From: Pseudonocardia cypriaca | GTDB lineage: Bacteria > Actinomycetota > Actinomycetes > Mycobacteriales > Pseudonocardiaceae | Assembly (NCBI RefSeq): GCF_006717045.1 | Contig: NZ_VFPH01000001.1 | Coordinates: 1,860,001-1,924,000, forward strand | DNA: 64,000 nt | Direction: 5' to 3' | Part shown: in pieces, positions 35,754-44,579 of the stretch | Position numbering within the stretch: position 1 is the first letter of the stretch | Layout: each line of letters opens with the position of its first letter | The notes under the pieces: model-generated | Told to the model about the DNA's origin: nothing | Seen by the model: the letters and a program-made list of their open reading frames with translations, nothing else | Database searches by the model: none | Position numbers and translations under genes: made by a program

Positions 35754-36521
35754 GTGACCGACGATGCATGGGCAACCCTCGCGGATCCGTTCGTCAAGGG
35801 CGCGTACGCGACCGTGAAGGGACGGGTCCGGACGTACGTGCTGCACCAGCACCTGGTGGCGCACCTGCCCCCGCCACCGGCGGCCGTGCTCGACGTGGGC
35901 GGAGGGGCCGGGCACCAGTCGTTCCCGCTGGCTCGCCTCGGCTACGAGGTGGTCCTCCTCGACTCGTCGGAGGCGATGCTCTCGGCGGCCGAGGAGCGCC
36001 TGGCCGCGGAGCCGCAGGACGTCCGGGACCGGGTCCGGCTGGTGCACGGCCGCGGTGAGGACGCGCATTCGGTCACCGGCGGCCGGAGGTTCGACGCGGT
36101 GCTGTGCCACGGCGTGCTGATGTACCTGGACGATCCGGCGCCGATGGTCGAGGCGCTGAGCGCCTGCGCGGCCCGGGACGGTCTGGTGTCGATCCTCGCG
36201 CTCAACGCGGACACGCTCGCCGTTCGACCCGCTCTCGAGCACCGGTGGCAGGACGCGCTGGCGGCCTTCGAGGCCCACGGCGAGCGCGGTGTGCTCGGGC
36301 TGGAAACGCGCGCCGACACCGTCGACGGCCTCTCCCGGCTGCTCGCCGACCACGGCGTCACGCCGCTGGCGTGGTACGGCGTCTGGCTGTTCAGCGACTG
36401 GATGACCCTCGACGCCGACGACGCTGAGCTGGCCCGGATCGCGGAGGTGGAGCTCGAGGCGAGCCGCCGCGACCCGTACCGGCGGCTCAGCCGGGTGTTC
36501 CATCTCCTCGCGCGCAGGTGA
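35754..36521 (+). CDS. SAM-dependent methyltransferase (class I)
   Basis: The 255-residue protein has SAM motif I VLDVGGGAGHQSFPLA, an acidic motif II (VVLLDSSEAML), and motif LVHGRGEDAHS followed by FDAVLCHGVLMYLDDP. It resembles the CmoA/SmtA-like group of small-molecule or tRNA-uridine modifying methyltransferases. The substrate is unknown. GTG 35754 is chosen over GTG 35724, which lies inside the inverted repeat. The 3' end overlaps the convergent PucR gene by 35 bases. Confidence 0.88.
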   Translation: MTDDAWATLADPFVKGAYATVKGRVRTYVLHQHLVAHLPPPPAAVLDVGGGAGHQSFPLARLGYEVVLLDSSEAMLSAAEERLAAEPQDVRDRVRLVHGRGEDAHSVTGGRRFDAVLCHGVLMYLDDPAPMVEALSACAARDGLVSILALNADTLAVRPALEHRWQDALAAFEAHGERGVLGLETRADTVDGLSRLLADHGVTPLAWYGVWLFSDWMTLDADDAELARIAEVELEASRRDPYRRLSRVFHLLARR

Positions 36522-37551
36522 GCAGCCGCCAGGTGATGAGGGCGACCCTGGCCCTGGTCAGCCCGGTCGGCTCGGTGAGCTCGACGCCCATCGCCTTCCC
36601 GAGCTGCTCGAGCCGGCGCGTGACGCTGCTGTGGTGCAGGTGGAGCAGCTCGGCGGCGCGGCGGTGGGAGCCGGTGGCGCAGTAGGCGTCCAGGGTGGCC
36701 AGGTCGTCCGGGGCGAGCCGGGCGATCGCGGCCACGTCCGGGTTGTCCCGCACGTCGTCCTCCGGGATCCGGGCGAGCAGCGCCAGCGCCCCCAGCTCGC
36801 CGTGGTGGACGACGGGCTGGCGGGACGTCGTGAAGCGCAATGCGGTGCGGGCCTCGCGCCAGGAACGGTCCGGGCTGTCGGCGCCGCCGATCCCGGCTCG
36901 GACGCCCGTGGGGAACCGGGTCCGGTCGACGGTGGTGGCCAGGACGACGCCCACGTCGGCGAGCGGTGCGGCCTTCACCGGGCGGGCCGGGCAGATCAGC
37001 GCGCCGATCCGGTCGAGCGGTAGCTCCGACCGCACGGCGACGACGTGGACCGGCAGGTCCGCGGTGAAACCCAGCAGCCGCAGCGCCCGGCTCCTCGCGG
37101 CCTCGTCGCTGTCCGAGCTGATCACCAGCTCGACGAGGGCCGGGTCGGCCATGGTGGTGCGGGCCGGGCCGTACCGCTCGACGACAGCAGCGGCGGCGAT
37201 GGCGAGCCGGTCCAGCACCACGTCGTCGAGCGGACCGGGCGGGCCGGGGCGCTCCAGCCACACCGTGCCGATCTCCTCCTCGTCGAGGGTGATCGGGCTC
37301 GTGGTGGACGCCGGTCGCGCCGGCTCGGGCGCGTGCCCACCGCCGGGCGAGATGCGGATCGTCCGCCCCGTGCCGTGCAGCCGGATCCCGGCCACGCACT
37401 CGGCCAGGCCGGCCGAGGCCCTGGCGAGCGCGGGCAGATCGACCCGCCTGCGCATCAGCGTGTCGTAGACCATCACGATGCGGAGGGCGCCTTCGGCGTG
37501 CGGGTCCAGGCTCGACAGCCGCGCGACCAGTGCTTCCACGGGGCCGAGCAT
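36487..37551 (-). CDS. PucR-type transcriptional regulator
   Basis: The 354-residue protein ends in a PucR-type helix-turn-helix (LATLDAYCATGSHRRAAELLHLHHSSVTRRLEQL) and has a GAF-like or effector region before it (EEIGTVWLERPGPPGPLDD). The ATG at 37551 fits; the frame is open upstream, but that extension overlaps the divergent esterase gene. It diverges from the esterase-MFS-ABC operon, and the shared gap holds an inverted repeat. Confidence 0.85.
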   Translation of the reverse strand: MLGPVEALVARLSSLDPHAEGALRIVMVYDTLMRRRVDLPALARASAGLAECVAGIRLHGTGRTIRISPGGGHAPEPARPASTTSPITLDEEEIGTVWLERPGPPGPLDDVVLDRLAIAAAAVVERYGPARTTMADPALVELVISSDSDEAARSRALRLLGFTADLPVHVVAVRSELPLDRIGALICPARPVKAAPLADVGVVLATTVDRTRFPTGVRAGIGGADSPDRSWREARTALRFTTSRQPVVHHGELGALALLARIPEDDVRDNPDVAAIARLAPDDLATLDAYCATGSHRRAAELLHLHHSSVTRRLEQLGKAMGVELTEPTGLTRARVALITWRLLTCARGDGTPG

Positions 37552-37556
37552 AGGCG

Positions 37557-37575
37557 CCGATCGGTGCGCGATCGG
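37557..37575. promoter_or_regulatory. Candidate operator between PucR and esterase genes
   Basis: CCGATCG and CGATCGG are a perfect 7-bp inverted repeat with a 5-base spacer, 6 bases upstream of the PucR ATG and 52 bases upstream of the esterase start. It could serve autoregulation and control of the operon. The binding protein is inferred. Confidence 0.55.
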
Positions 37576-37626
37576 GTCCGAACGTGCGGCGGTCGGCGGA
37601 TGATCGCCGAGCCGGCGACCGTGACG

Positions 37627-38532
37627 ATGGACGGCATGGATCCCGAGGTCGAAGCATTCATCCCGCTGCTCCCGCGGCTCGACCCGACCGACCCGGTGGG
37701 CGCGCGCAGGATGTTCGCCGAGATCGCCGCCGCCGCGCCGGTACCGGACACCCGGGGCATGGACGTCGAGGACCGCACGGTGCCGGGCGAGCCGGGGGTC
37801 CCGGTGCGGATCTACCGCCCGCACCGGGCGCAGGGCGCGATCATCTGGCTGCACGGTGGCGGCTGGGTCGTGGGTGACCTGGACACCGAGCACCCGTGGG
37901 CGACCCGGCTCGCCGACGGCTCCGGCGCCGTGGTGATCTCGGTGGGCTACCGCCTCGCTCCCGAGCACCCGTTCCCGGCCGCCTTCGACGACGCCTACGC
38001 CGTGCTGACCTGGACCGCCGAGCACGCGGCCGAGCTCGGGATCGACCCGAACCGGATCGCGGTCGGCGGCCACAGCGCGGGTGGGGGCCTCGCGGCGGGG
38101 GTGGCGTTGCGGGCGCGCGACCAGCAGGGGCCGCCCATCCGCTTCCAGCTGCTCAACCAGCCCGGCCTCGACGACCGGATGGAGACCTGGTCGGCGCGCA
38201 ACTTCACCGACACCCCCTGGTGGGACCGCGAGCGGCTCGCCGCGGCGTGGGGGCACTACCTGGGGGACGCGCCCGCCTCGCCGTACGCCGCCCCGGCCAG
38301 GGCCGAGGACCTGTCCGGCCTGCCGCCCGCCTACATCGCCACCGCCGAGTTCTGCCCCAACCGCGACGAGGACATCCTCTTTGCGCTGCGCCTGCTCCAG
38401 GCGGGCGTGTCGGTCGAGCTGCACCAGTGGGCCGGCACCTTCCACGGGTCGCAGGCGATCGTGTCCGCCGAGGTGTCGCAGCGGCAGATCGCCGAGCTGG
38501 GTGGCGCCGTGCGGCGCGCGCTGGCGCAGTGA
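37627..38532 (+). CDS. Hormone-sensitive-lipase-family esterase
   Basis: The 301-residue alpha/beta hydrolase has the oxyanion motif WLHGGGWVVG, nucleophile Ser in GGHSAGGGLA, catalytic Asp in RDED and His in TFHGSQ. It hydrolyses short-chain esters; the natural substrate is unknown. Four in-frame starts lie close together (37600, 37621, 37627, 37636) with no decisive ribosome site. Its stop overlaps the GTG of the MFS gene (GTGA), the first of three such couplings in this operon. Confidence 0.9.
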   Translation: MDGMDPEVEAFIPLLPRLDPTDPVGARRMFAEIAAAAPVPDTRGMDVEDRTVPGEPGVPVRIYRPHRAQGAIIWLHGGGWVVGDLDTEHPWATRLADGSGAVVISVGYRLAPEHPFPAAFDDAYAVLTWTAEHAAELGIDPNRIAVGGHSAGGGLAAGVALRARDQQGPPIRFQLLNQPGLDDRMETWSARNFTDTPWWDRERLAAAWGHYLGDAPASPYAAPARAEDLSGLPPAYIATAEFCPNRDEDILFALRLLQAGVSVELHQWAGTFHGSQAIVSAEVSQRQIAELGGAVRRALAQ

Positions 38533-39797
38533 GCGCGGCGATGCGCAACAGACCGATCCTGCTCGTCTGCCTGGCGGTGTTCGGCCTGATGACCGGGCAG
38601 CAGATGGTGAACCCGATCCTCCCGCCGCTGGCCCGCGAGCTCGGGTTCAGCGAGCTGGCGCTCGGGATCGTGTGGACGGTCGGCGCGTCCGGCGTCGTGC
38701 TGGCCAGCTCGTTCTGGAGCCGCCGCAGCACGTCGTGGGGCCACCGGCCGGTCCTGCTGGTCTCGCTCGCCGGCGCGATGGCCGGGCTGCTGGCGTTCGC
38801 CGTCGTCGCCCAGGCCGGGCTGGCGGGCGTGCTCACCGGGCCCCTGCTGTTCACGGCGATCCTGATCAGCCGTGGCGTCGTGTTCGGCCTGGCCTGGGCG
38901 GCGACGCCGGTCACCGCCCAGTCCTACGTCGCCGACATGACCTCCGGGACGGCCGAGCGGGTGCGGGGCATGTCCATGATCGGTGCGGCGATGGGCCTCG
39001 GCATGGCCGTCGGGCCCGCGCTGGGTGGGGTGCTGAGCGCCACCGGCCTGCTGACCCCGCTGTACGTGGCGCCGGCGATCATCGCCGGGATCGCCGTGCT
39101 GGTGGCGCTCGGCCTGCCGAGGCCGCAGGCCAACCGGGTCCGCCCGGTGACGGTGCAGGTCAGTCCGCTCGACGCCCGCATGTGGCCCTTCCTGGCCACC
39201 GGGTTCGGCATGTACCTCGCCTTCGGCATCGTGCTGATGACGATCGGCTTCCTCGTGCAGGACCGGCTGCAGCTCGCCACGCAGCAGACCGGGCAGGCGA
39301 CCGGCTTCGTCATCCTGGCCGGGGCGAGCGCGCTCATCCTCGTCCAGGCCGTCGCCGTGCCGCGGCTGGGCTGGACACCGCTGCGCCTCATGCGGGTGGG
39401 TGCCGTCGTGATGACCGCCGGCATGGTCCTGGTCACCGTCACCGCCGACGGGCTGCTGCTGGGCGTCGCGATGGCCGTGCTCGGCGCAGGCCTCGGGTTC
39501 GGGCTGCCCGGGATCATGGCTGCGCCGACGCTGCTCGCCACGCGGGAGGAGCAGGGTGCGGTGGCCGGGCTGGTCGGCACCAGCAACGCGATCACGTTCG
39601 TGCTCGGCCCGCTGCTGGGCACCGGCCTGTACGAGATCGCCCCCGCCGTCCCCTACCTCCTCGGCACGGTGCTGCTGGCGGGTCTGGCCGTCTTCACGTT
39701 CGTCCATCCCGGTGTGCGGCGGACACCGGACGCGGCGATTTACGCTACCTTTGGTAGCGATACGTCGAGTAGCGAAACTACGGTGGGGGATCGATGA
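38529..39797 (+). CDS. MFS transporter
   Basis: The 422-residue protein has about 12 membrane segments and the loop motif SRRSTSWGHRPVLLVSLAGA after helix 2. It begins ILLVCLAVFGLMTGQQMVNPILPPLA, typical of drug or siderophore exporters. The GTG start overlaps the esterase stop (GTGA) and its stop overlaps the ABC start (ATGA). Its last 15 or so codons coincide with a palindromic operator-like sequence, so the C-terminal tail is unlikely to be conserved. Export of a siderophore is a guess from context. Confidence 0.88.
   Translation: MSAAMRNRPILLVCLAVFGLMTGQQMVNPILPPLARELGFSELALGIVWTVGASGVVLASSFWSRRSTSWGHRPVLLVSLAGAMAGLLAFAVVAQAGLAGVLTGPLLFTAILISRGVVFGLAWAATPVTAQSYVADMTSGTAERVRGMSMIGAAMGLGMAVGPALGGVLSATGLLTPLYVAPAIIAGIAVLVALGLPRPQANRVRPVTVQVSPLDARMWPFLATGFGMYLAFGIVLMTIGFLVQDRLQLATQQTGQATGFVILAGASALILVQAVAVPRLGWTPLRLMRVGAVVMTAGMVLVTVTADGLLLGVAMAVLGAGLGFGLPGIMAAPTLLATREEQGAVAGLVGTSNAITFVLGPLLGTGLYEIAPAVPYLLGTVLLAGLAVFTFVHPGVRRTPDAAIYATFGSDTSSSETTVGDR
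39743..39759 (+). promoter_or_regulatory. Candidate TetR-type operator before the ABC pair
   Basis: CGCTACC-TTT-GGTAGCG is a perfect 7-bp inverted repeat. It is followed by a second GTAGCGA word at 39769-39775 and a CTAC half-site, all inside an unusually A/T-rich 55-base stretch at the end of the MFS gene and 35 bases before the ABC start. Many TetR-family sites look like this. It suggests an internal promoter for the two ABC genes. No TetR gene is in the window. Confidence 0.6.
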
Positions 39798-41548
39798 CGG
39801 AGCAGGCAGATGCCTTGGGCCTGGGGGACCTGGTGCGTCCGGTCCGGGCGCGGCTGGCCACGGCAGTCGGCCTGCAGGCCGCCGCCGCGGTGGTCGCCGT
39901 GGTTCCCTTCGTCGCGGTCGCCGAGCTGGCCGGGGTGCTGCTGGTCGCCGGCCCCGTCGACGCCGCCCGCGCCTGGGCGGTCGCCGCGGTCGCGGCGGGC
40001 GCGTTGATCGGGTGGGTGGTGCTGACGGCCCTGGCGGGAGCGCTCGCCCACCACGCCGACCTGGACTTCCAGCTGTCGGTGCGGCGGCGCCTCGTCGATC
40101 GGCTCGGGCGGGTGCCGCTCGGCTGGTTCACCGACCGAGGTGCGGGTGGGATCAGCAAGGCGGTGCAGCACGACGTGGACACGATGCACCACCTCGTGGC
40201 GCACGCGCTGCTGAACCTCACCGCCAGCGTGATCACGCCGCTGGTGACGCTGGCCTACCTGTTCTGGGTGGACTGGCGGATGGCGCTGGTCCTGCTGGTC
40301 CCGATCGCGGTCGGAGCCGCTCTGTTCGTGCGGGCGGCGGTGGCCATGGAGGGTCAGTCCGCGGCCTTCGACGACGCGCAGCAGCGCATCAGCAGGCGGG
40401 TCGTCGAGTTCGTCGAGGGCATCGCCGTGGTGAAGATGTTCGGGCAGGCGGGGCGCGCGCACCGGCAGTACGCGAAGGCCGCCGACGACTTCGCGGAGTT
40501 CTTCCTCGCCTGGATCTCGAAGGTCTACCGGACCAGCGCCGCGGTGGAGGTGGCGTTCAGCCCGGTCACCGTCCTGCTCACGGTGCTGGTCGGTGGCACG
40601 GCGCTGGTCTCGGCCGGGCACCTCGAGGCGATCGAGCTCCTGCCGTTCGCGATCCTCGGGATTGGGCTGGCCGGGCCGATGCAGGCGCTGCACTATTACA
40701 GCCACGACGTGGAGAAGTCGAGCGCGGCGGCGAAGCGGGTGGGCACGCTGCTCGCGGCGCCGGAGCTGGCGGTGCCGGCGCGACCGCGGCGGCCGGAGGG
40801 CGCGCGGGTGGAGCTGCGCGGCGTCGGGTTCGCCTACGACGCGGACCGGCCGGTGCTGCGTGAGGTCGACCTGGTGCTCGAGCCCGGCACCGTGACCGCG
40901 CTGGTCGGGCCGTCGGGTTCGGGCAAGACGACCCTCGCCAAGCTGCTCCCGCGGTTCTTCGACCCGACCGCCGGCGCCGTCACGATCGGCGGGGTCGACC
41001 TGCGCGACATCGCGCCGGAGCAGCTGTACCGGCTGGTGTCGTTCGTCCTGCAGGACGTCCAGCTGCTGGACGCCAGCGTGCGCGACAACATCCGCCTCGC
41101 CCGGCCCGACGCGGACGAGGAGACGGTGCGCCGGGCGGCGCGGGCCGCGGCCGTCGACGAGCGGATCACCGCGTTGCCGCGCGGCTACGACGCGATGGTC
41201 GGCCGGGACGTGCGCTTCTCCGGCGGGGAGGCGCAGCGCATCTCGATCGCCCGGGCGATCCTCGCGGACACCCCGGTCGTCGTGCTCGACGAGGCGACCG
41301 CGCACGCCGATCCCGAGTCGGAGGCGCTGATCCAGGACGCGCTGTCCGAGCTAGCGGCCGGGCGGACCGTGCTCGTCGTCGCGCACCGGCTGGCGTCGGT
41401 GGTCGGCGCGGACCGGATCGTGGTGCTCGACGAGGGCCGGATCGTCGAGCAGGGCACCCACGAGGAGCTGATCGCGGCCGACGGCCGGTACGCGCGGATG
41501 TGGCGGCTGCAGCAAGAGGCGGGCGCGTTGACGGGGGGACGACGATGA
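39794..41548 (+). CDS. ABC exporter-fold transporter, first half (IrtA/YbtP-like)
   Basis: The 584-residue half-transporter has six membrane segments (about residues 20-300) and an ATPase domain with Walker A GPSGSGKTT, signature RFSGGEAQR and Walker B VVVLDEAT. The ATP site is complete except for the expected Glu pattern in DEATAHADPE, which is the IrtA-like form. The ATG overlaps the MFS stop (ATGA), and its own stop overlaps the ATG of the partner. Such paired half-transporters import siderophores (IrtAB, YbtPQ) or export small molecules. Import is inferred from recalled similarity and pairing. Confidence 0.85.
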   Translation: MTEQADALGLGDLVRPVRARLATAVGLQAAAAVVAVVPFVAVAELAGVLLVAGPVDAARAWAVAAVAAGALIGWVVLTALAGALAHHADLDFQLSVRRRLVDRLGRVPLGWFTDRGAGGISKAVQHDVDTMHHLVAHALLNLTASVITPLVTLAYLFWVDWRMALVLLVPIAVGAALFVRAAVAMEGQSAAFDDAQQRISRRVVEFVEGIAVVKMFGQAGRAHRQYAKAADDFAEFFLAWISKVYRTSAAVEVAFSPVTVLLTVLVGGTALVSAGHLEAIELLPFAILGIGLAGPMQALHYYSHDVEKSSAAAKRVGTLLAAPELAVPARPRRPEGARVELRGVGFAYDADRPVLREVDLVLEPGTVTALVGPSGSGKTTLAKLLPRFFDPTAGAVTIGGVDLRDIAPEQLYRLVSFVLQDVQLLDASVRDNIRLARPDADEETVRRAARAAAVDERITALPRGYDAMVGRDVRFSGGEAQRISIARAILADTPVVVLDEATAHADPESEALIQDALSELAAGRTVLVVAHRLASVVGADRIVVLDEGRIVEQGTHEELIAADGRYARMWRLQQEAGALTGGRR

Positions 41549-43275
41549 TCCGCAGGCTGTTCACCGCGCTCGGCCCGGAGCACGACCGCGCGCTGCGCCG
41601 GATGCTGGGCCTGTTGACCGCCGCGGCGGTGCTGCAGGGGGCGGCGTTCGTCCTGCTGGTGCCGGCACTGCGGGAGCTGCTCGGCGGCGCACCGGACCGG
41701 GCGTGGCCGTGGGTGATCGCGCTCGCGGTGCTGTGGATCGGCTTCGCGGCGGTCAACTTCACGGCGACGCTCGCCGGCTTCGGGACCGGCGCGAACCTCA
41801 GCCGGGACCTGCACCACCGCATCGGGGACAAGGTCGCGCAGCTGCCACTGGCCTGGTTCACCGCCGATCGCCTCGGCGGGCTCGGGCGCCTGGCGACCGA
41901 GCGGGTGATCGCCATCATGGGGGTGCCGGCGCACCTGCTGAGGCAGCTGGTCGACGCCACGGTCACGCCGCTGGTCGTCGTGCTGGCCATGTTCCTGTTC
42001 GACTGGCGGCTCGCCGTTGCGATGGCCGTCGCCGCGGTCGCAGTGGGGCTCGTGTACCGGATCGCCGGACGTCGCATGCAGGCCGCCGATCGCGACGCCG
42101 ACCGCATCCACGCCGATGCCGCCGGGCGGATCGTGGAGTTCGCCCGCGCCCAGCCGGTGCTGCGGGCGTTCGGCCGCACCGTGGAGGGGCACAGCGCGCT
42201 CGACGCCGCGCTCGCCGCGCAGCACGGGGCCGGCCGCCGGATGCTGCGCGCGGGCATCCCCGGCGTCGTCGGGCTCGGCTTCGTCGCGCAGGCGGCGTTC
42301 GTCGTGCTGCTCGCCATGGGCACCTACCTGGCGCTCGACGGATCCCTCGGCGCGGCCGAGCTGATCGCGCTGCTGGTGCTGGCGGCCCGGTTCGTCGAAC
42401 CGGTCATGCTGATCGCCGAGCTCGGCGGTGCTCTCCGCGTGGCCGAGAACGCGTTGTCCGAGATCAACGCCCTGCTCGCCACCGAGACGCTGCCCGAGCC
42501 GGAGGAGTCGCGGGCGACGTGCGGGGTCGACGTCGAGCTCGACGGCGTGCGCCTCGGCTACGACGGCACCCCGGTGCTGGACGGGTTGTCCATGCGGGTG
42601 CCGCGGGGCGGGATGACCGCACTGGTCGGCCCGTCCGGTGCGGGCAAGACCACCGTGATCAAACTGATCGCGCGGTTCTTCGATCCCGATGCCGGCGCGG
42701 TGCGGGTGGGTGGCGTGGACGTTCGCGAGCTGCGCACCGAGGACCTGACATCGCTCATCTCGGTGGTCTTCCAGGACGTCTACCTCTTCGACGGGACCGT
42801 CCTCGACAACGTGCGGGTCGGCAGGCCCGACGCCACCGACGAGGAGGTACGGGCGGCCGCCCGTGCCGCGCGGGTCGACGACATCGCCGAACGCCTGCCG
42901 GGCGGCTGGGACGCGCCGGTGGGGGAGGGCGGCAGCCGCCTGTCCGGTGGGGAGCGGCAGCGCATCTCGATCGCGCGTGCACTGCTGAAGGACACGCCGA
43001 TCGTGCTGCTCGACGAGCCGACCGCCGCCCTCGACGCCGAGAACGAGCACGCCCTGCAGCAGGCGGTGTCGGCCCTGTCCCGCGACCGCACCGTCCTGGT
43101 TGTCGCGCACCGCCTGAACACCTTGCGCGAGGCCGACCACATCGTCGTCCTCCACGGGGGACGTGCGGTGGAGGAGGGCGTCCACGACGAGCTGCTCGCT
43201 CGTGACGGCCGGTACGCCCACTACTGGCGGGAACGCAGCCGGGCGCGGGGATGGCGGCTCGTGGCCCGCGCGTGA
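41545..43275 (+). CDS. ABC exporter-fold transporter, second half (IrtB/YbtQ-like)
   Basis: The 576-residue partner has six membrane segments and an ATPase domain with Walker A GPSGAGKTT, signature RLSGGERQR and Walker B IVLLDEPTAALDAE, all intact. ATG 41545 overlaps the stop of the first half (ATGA), so the heterodimer is made by coupled translation. The gene ends one base before the convergent MFS gene. It probably forms a heterodimeric siderophore importer with its neighbour. Confidence 0.87.
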   Translation: MIRRLFTALGPEHDRALRRMLGLLTAAAVLQGAAFVLLVPALRELLGGAPDRAWPWVIALAVLWIGFAAVNFTATLAGFGTGANLSRDLHHRIGDKVAQLPLAWFTADRLGGLGRLATERVIAIMGVPAHLLRQLVDATVTPLVVVLAMFLFDWRLAVAMAVAAVAVGLVYRIAGRRMQAADRDADRIHADAAGRIVEFARAQPVLRAFGRTVEGHSALDAALAAQHGAGRRMLRAGIPGVVGLGFVAQAAFVVLLAMGTYLALDGSLGAAELIALLVLAARFVEPVMLIAELGGALRVAENALSEINALLATETLPEPEESRATCGVDVELDGVRLGYDGTPVLDGLSMRVPRGGMTALVGPSGAGKTTVIKLIARFFDPDAGAVRVGGVDVRELRTEDLTSLISVVFQDVYLFDGTVLDNVRVGRPDATDEEVRAAARAARVDDIAERLPGGWDAPVGEGGSRLSGGERQRISIARALLKDTPIVLLDEPTAALDAENEHALQQAVSALSRDRTVLVVAHRLNTLREADHIVVLHGGRAVEEGVHDELLARDGRYAHYWRERSRARGWRLVARA

Positions 43276-43276
43276 G

Positions 43277-44461
43277 TCACCGGGTGGACGCCGCTCGCGC
43301 GACCGCCACCGCGAGGGCGGCGAGCGCCACGGCGAGCCCGACCAGGCCGGCACCCAGGGCGCCCGCCGCGGCCGCGATGGCCCCGACCAGCAGCGGGCCG
43401 CCCGCGTCGCCGACCTCCCGGCCGACCTCCGCTGCGCCCATCGTCTGCCCGAGGCGCTCGGCCGGGGTGGTGGCGGCGAGGTGCGCGAACGCGATCGGGG
43501 TCGCCAGCCCGGTGCCGACCCCGACGAGGACGGCGGCCACGAGGAGCCCGGCGGCACCCGGGAGGAACGCACCACCGGCCATGCCCGCCGCGGCGAGGGC
43601 GAGGCCGGTGGCCATCCCGGGCCCGTCGGCGATCCGGCCGTTGTCGCGGGCCCGTCCGGCGCGGGGCTGCACCAGCGCGGCGGTGGCGGCGAGCACGGAC
43701 ACGGCGGCGCCGGTGACCAGCGGCCCCAGCCCGTCCCTCGCACCCGCGACGGGCAGGAAGCCGACACCCACCGCCAGCGCGGCCGTCGCACCGGCGAGCG
43801 CGAGCGTCGGCCGCACGAACCCGCTGGTGCTGAGCCGGCGGACGAGGTCGAGCACGGTCTGCCGGGCGCGGGGGAGCGGCGGTACCGCGGGGACCGCCAG
43901 CACGGCCCACGCGGCGACGGCAACCGCGAGCGCCGCGAGCGTGCTGAACAGCAGCGAGTAGCCGCCCAGTGTGATCAGGACGCCGCCGAGGACGGGGCCG
44001 AGCGTGTAGCCGACTCCCTTCCAGGCCCCGTAGCCGCCGTACGCCCGGCCGTGCCCCTTCTGCGGCGTGAGGCGGGCGACCATCGCGCCCGCGGCAGGGG
44101 AGAACGCCGCCGCGGCCGCGCCCTGACCGAACCGGGCCACGCCGACCAGCGCCGGGTTGCCCGCGAGCACGAACGCGGCGGACGCCGCGGCGAACGCCAG
44201 CAGCCCGCCGAGCAGGACCGGACGCGGCCCGATCCGGTCGGCGAGCGCGCCGAAGAGCGGTTTGAGGACGATCTCCGCGCCGTCGTAGACCGCGAGCAGG
44301 ATGCCGAGGGTGAGCAGCGAGGCGTGCTCGGCCTCGGTGTAGCCGCCGAGGCTGGCGGCGATGCTGTGGGCGCCGAACGCGGTGACGAAGCCCGCCGCGT
44401 ACAGCGGGAGCAGCCGGCTCCCCGTCGCGGTGGTGGGCTCCCCGTGGGGGTCGCTGCTCAT
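43277..44461 (-). CDS. MFS transporter
   Basis: The 394-residue protein has about 12 membrane helices and a conserved loop ALADRIGPRPVLLGGLLAFA, with GRAYGGYGAWKGVGYTLGPVLGG in the middle. The ATG at 44461 follows GGAGGC at 5 bases; the open frame upstream is not part of it. It is convergent with the ABC pair and lies on the same strand as the beta-lactamase-like lipoprotein. The substrate is unknown, though a role in efflux of siderophore or drug is possible. Confidence 0.88.
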   Translation of the reverse strand: MSSDPHGEPTTATGSRLLPLYAAGFVTAFGAHSIAASLGGYTEAEHASLLTLGILLAVYDGAEIVLKPLFGALADRIGPRPVLLGGLLAFAAASAAFVLAGNPALVGVARFGQGAAAAAFSPAAGAMVARLTPQKGHGRAYGGYGAWKGVGYTLGPVLGGVLITLGGYSLLFSTLAALAVAVAAWAVLAVPAVPPLPRARQTVLDLVRRLSTSGFVRPTLALAGATAALAVGVGFLPVAGARDGLGPLVTGAAVSVLAATAALVQPRAGRARDNGRIADGPGMATGLALAAAGMAGGAFLPGAAGLLVAAVLVGVGTGLATPIAFAHLAATTPAERLGQTMGAAEVGREVGDAGGPLLVGAIAAAAGALGAGLVGLAVALAALAVAVARAASTR

Positions 44462-44579
44462 CAGTGCCTCCGAGTCCGGCTCTCTGACGCTCGCAAGCTG
44501 CGATCCTCGCAGGGCCCCCGGGTGCTGCGAGGACCTCGACCGGCGCGCGCCTGATCGTGCCGCTACTCGAGGGCCGGGG

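Noticed and set aside
37045..37626. Upstream extension of the esterase frame to about 495 residues
   Set aside because: It overlaps the PucR gene on the other strand and has no family similarity. The alpha/beta hydrolase fold begins after 37627.
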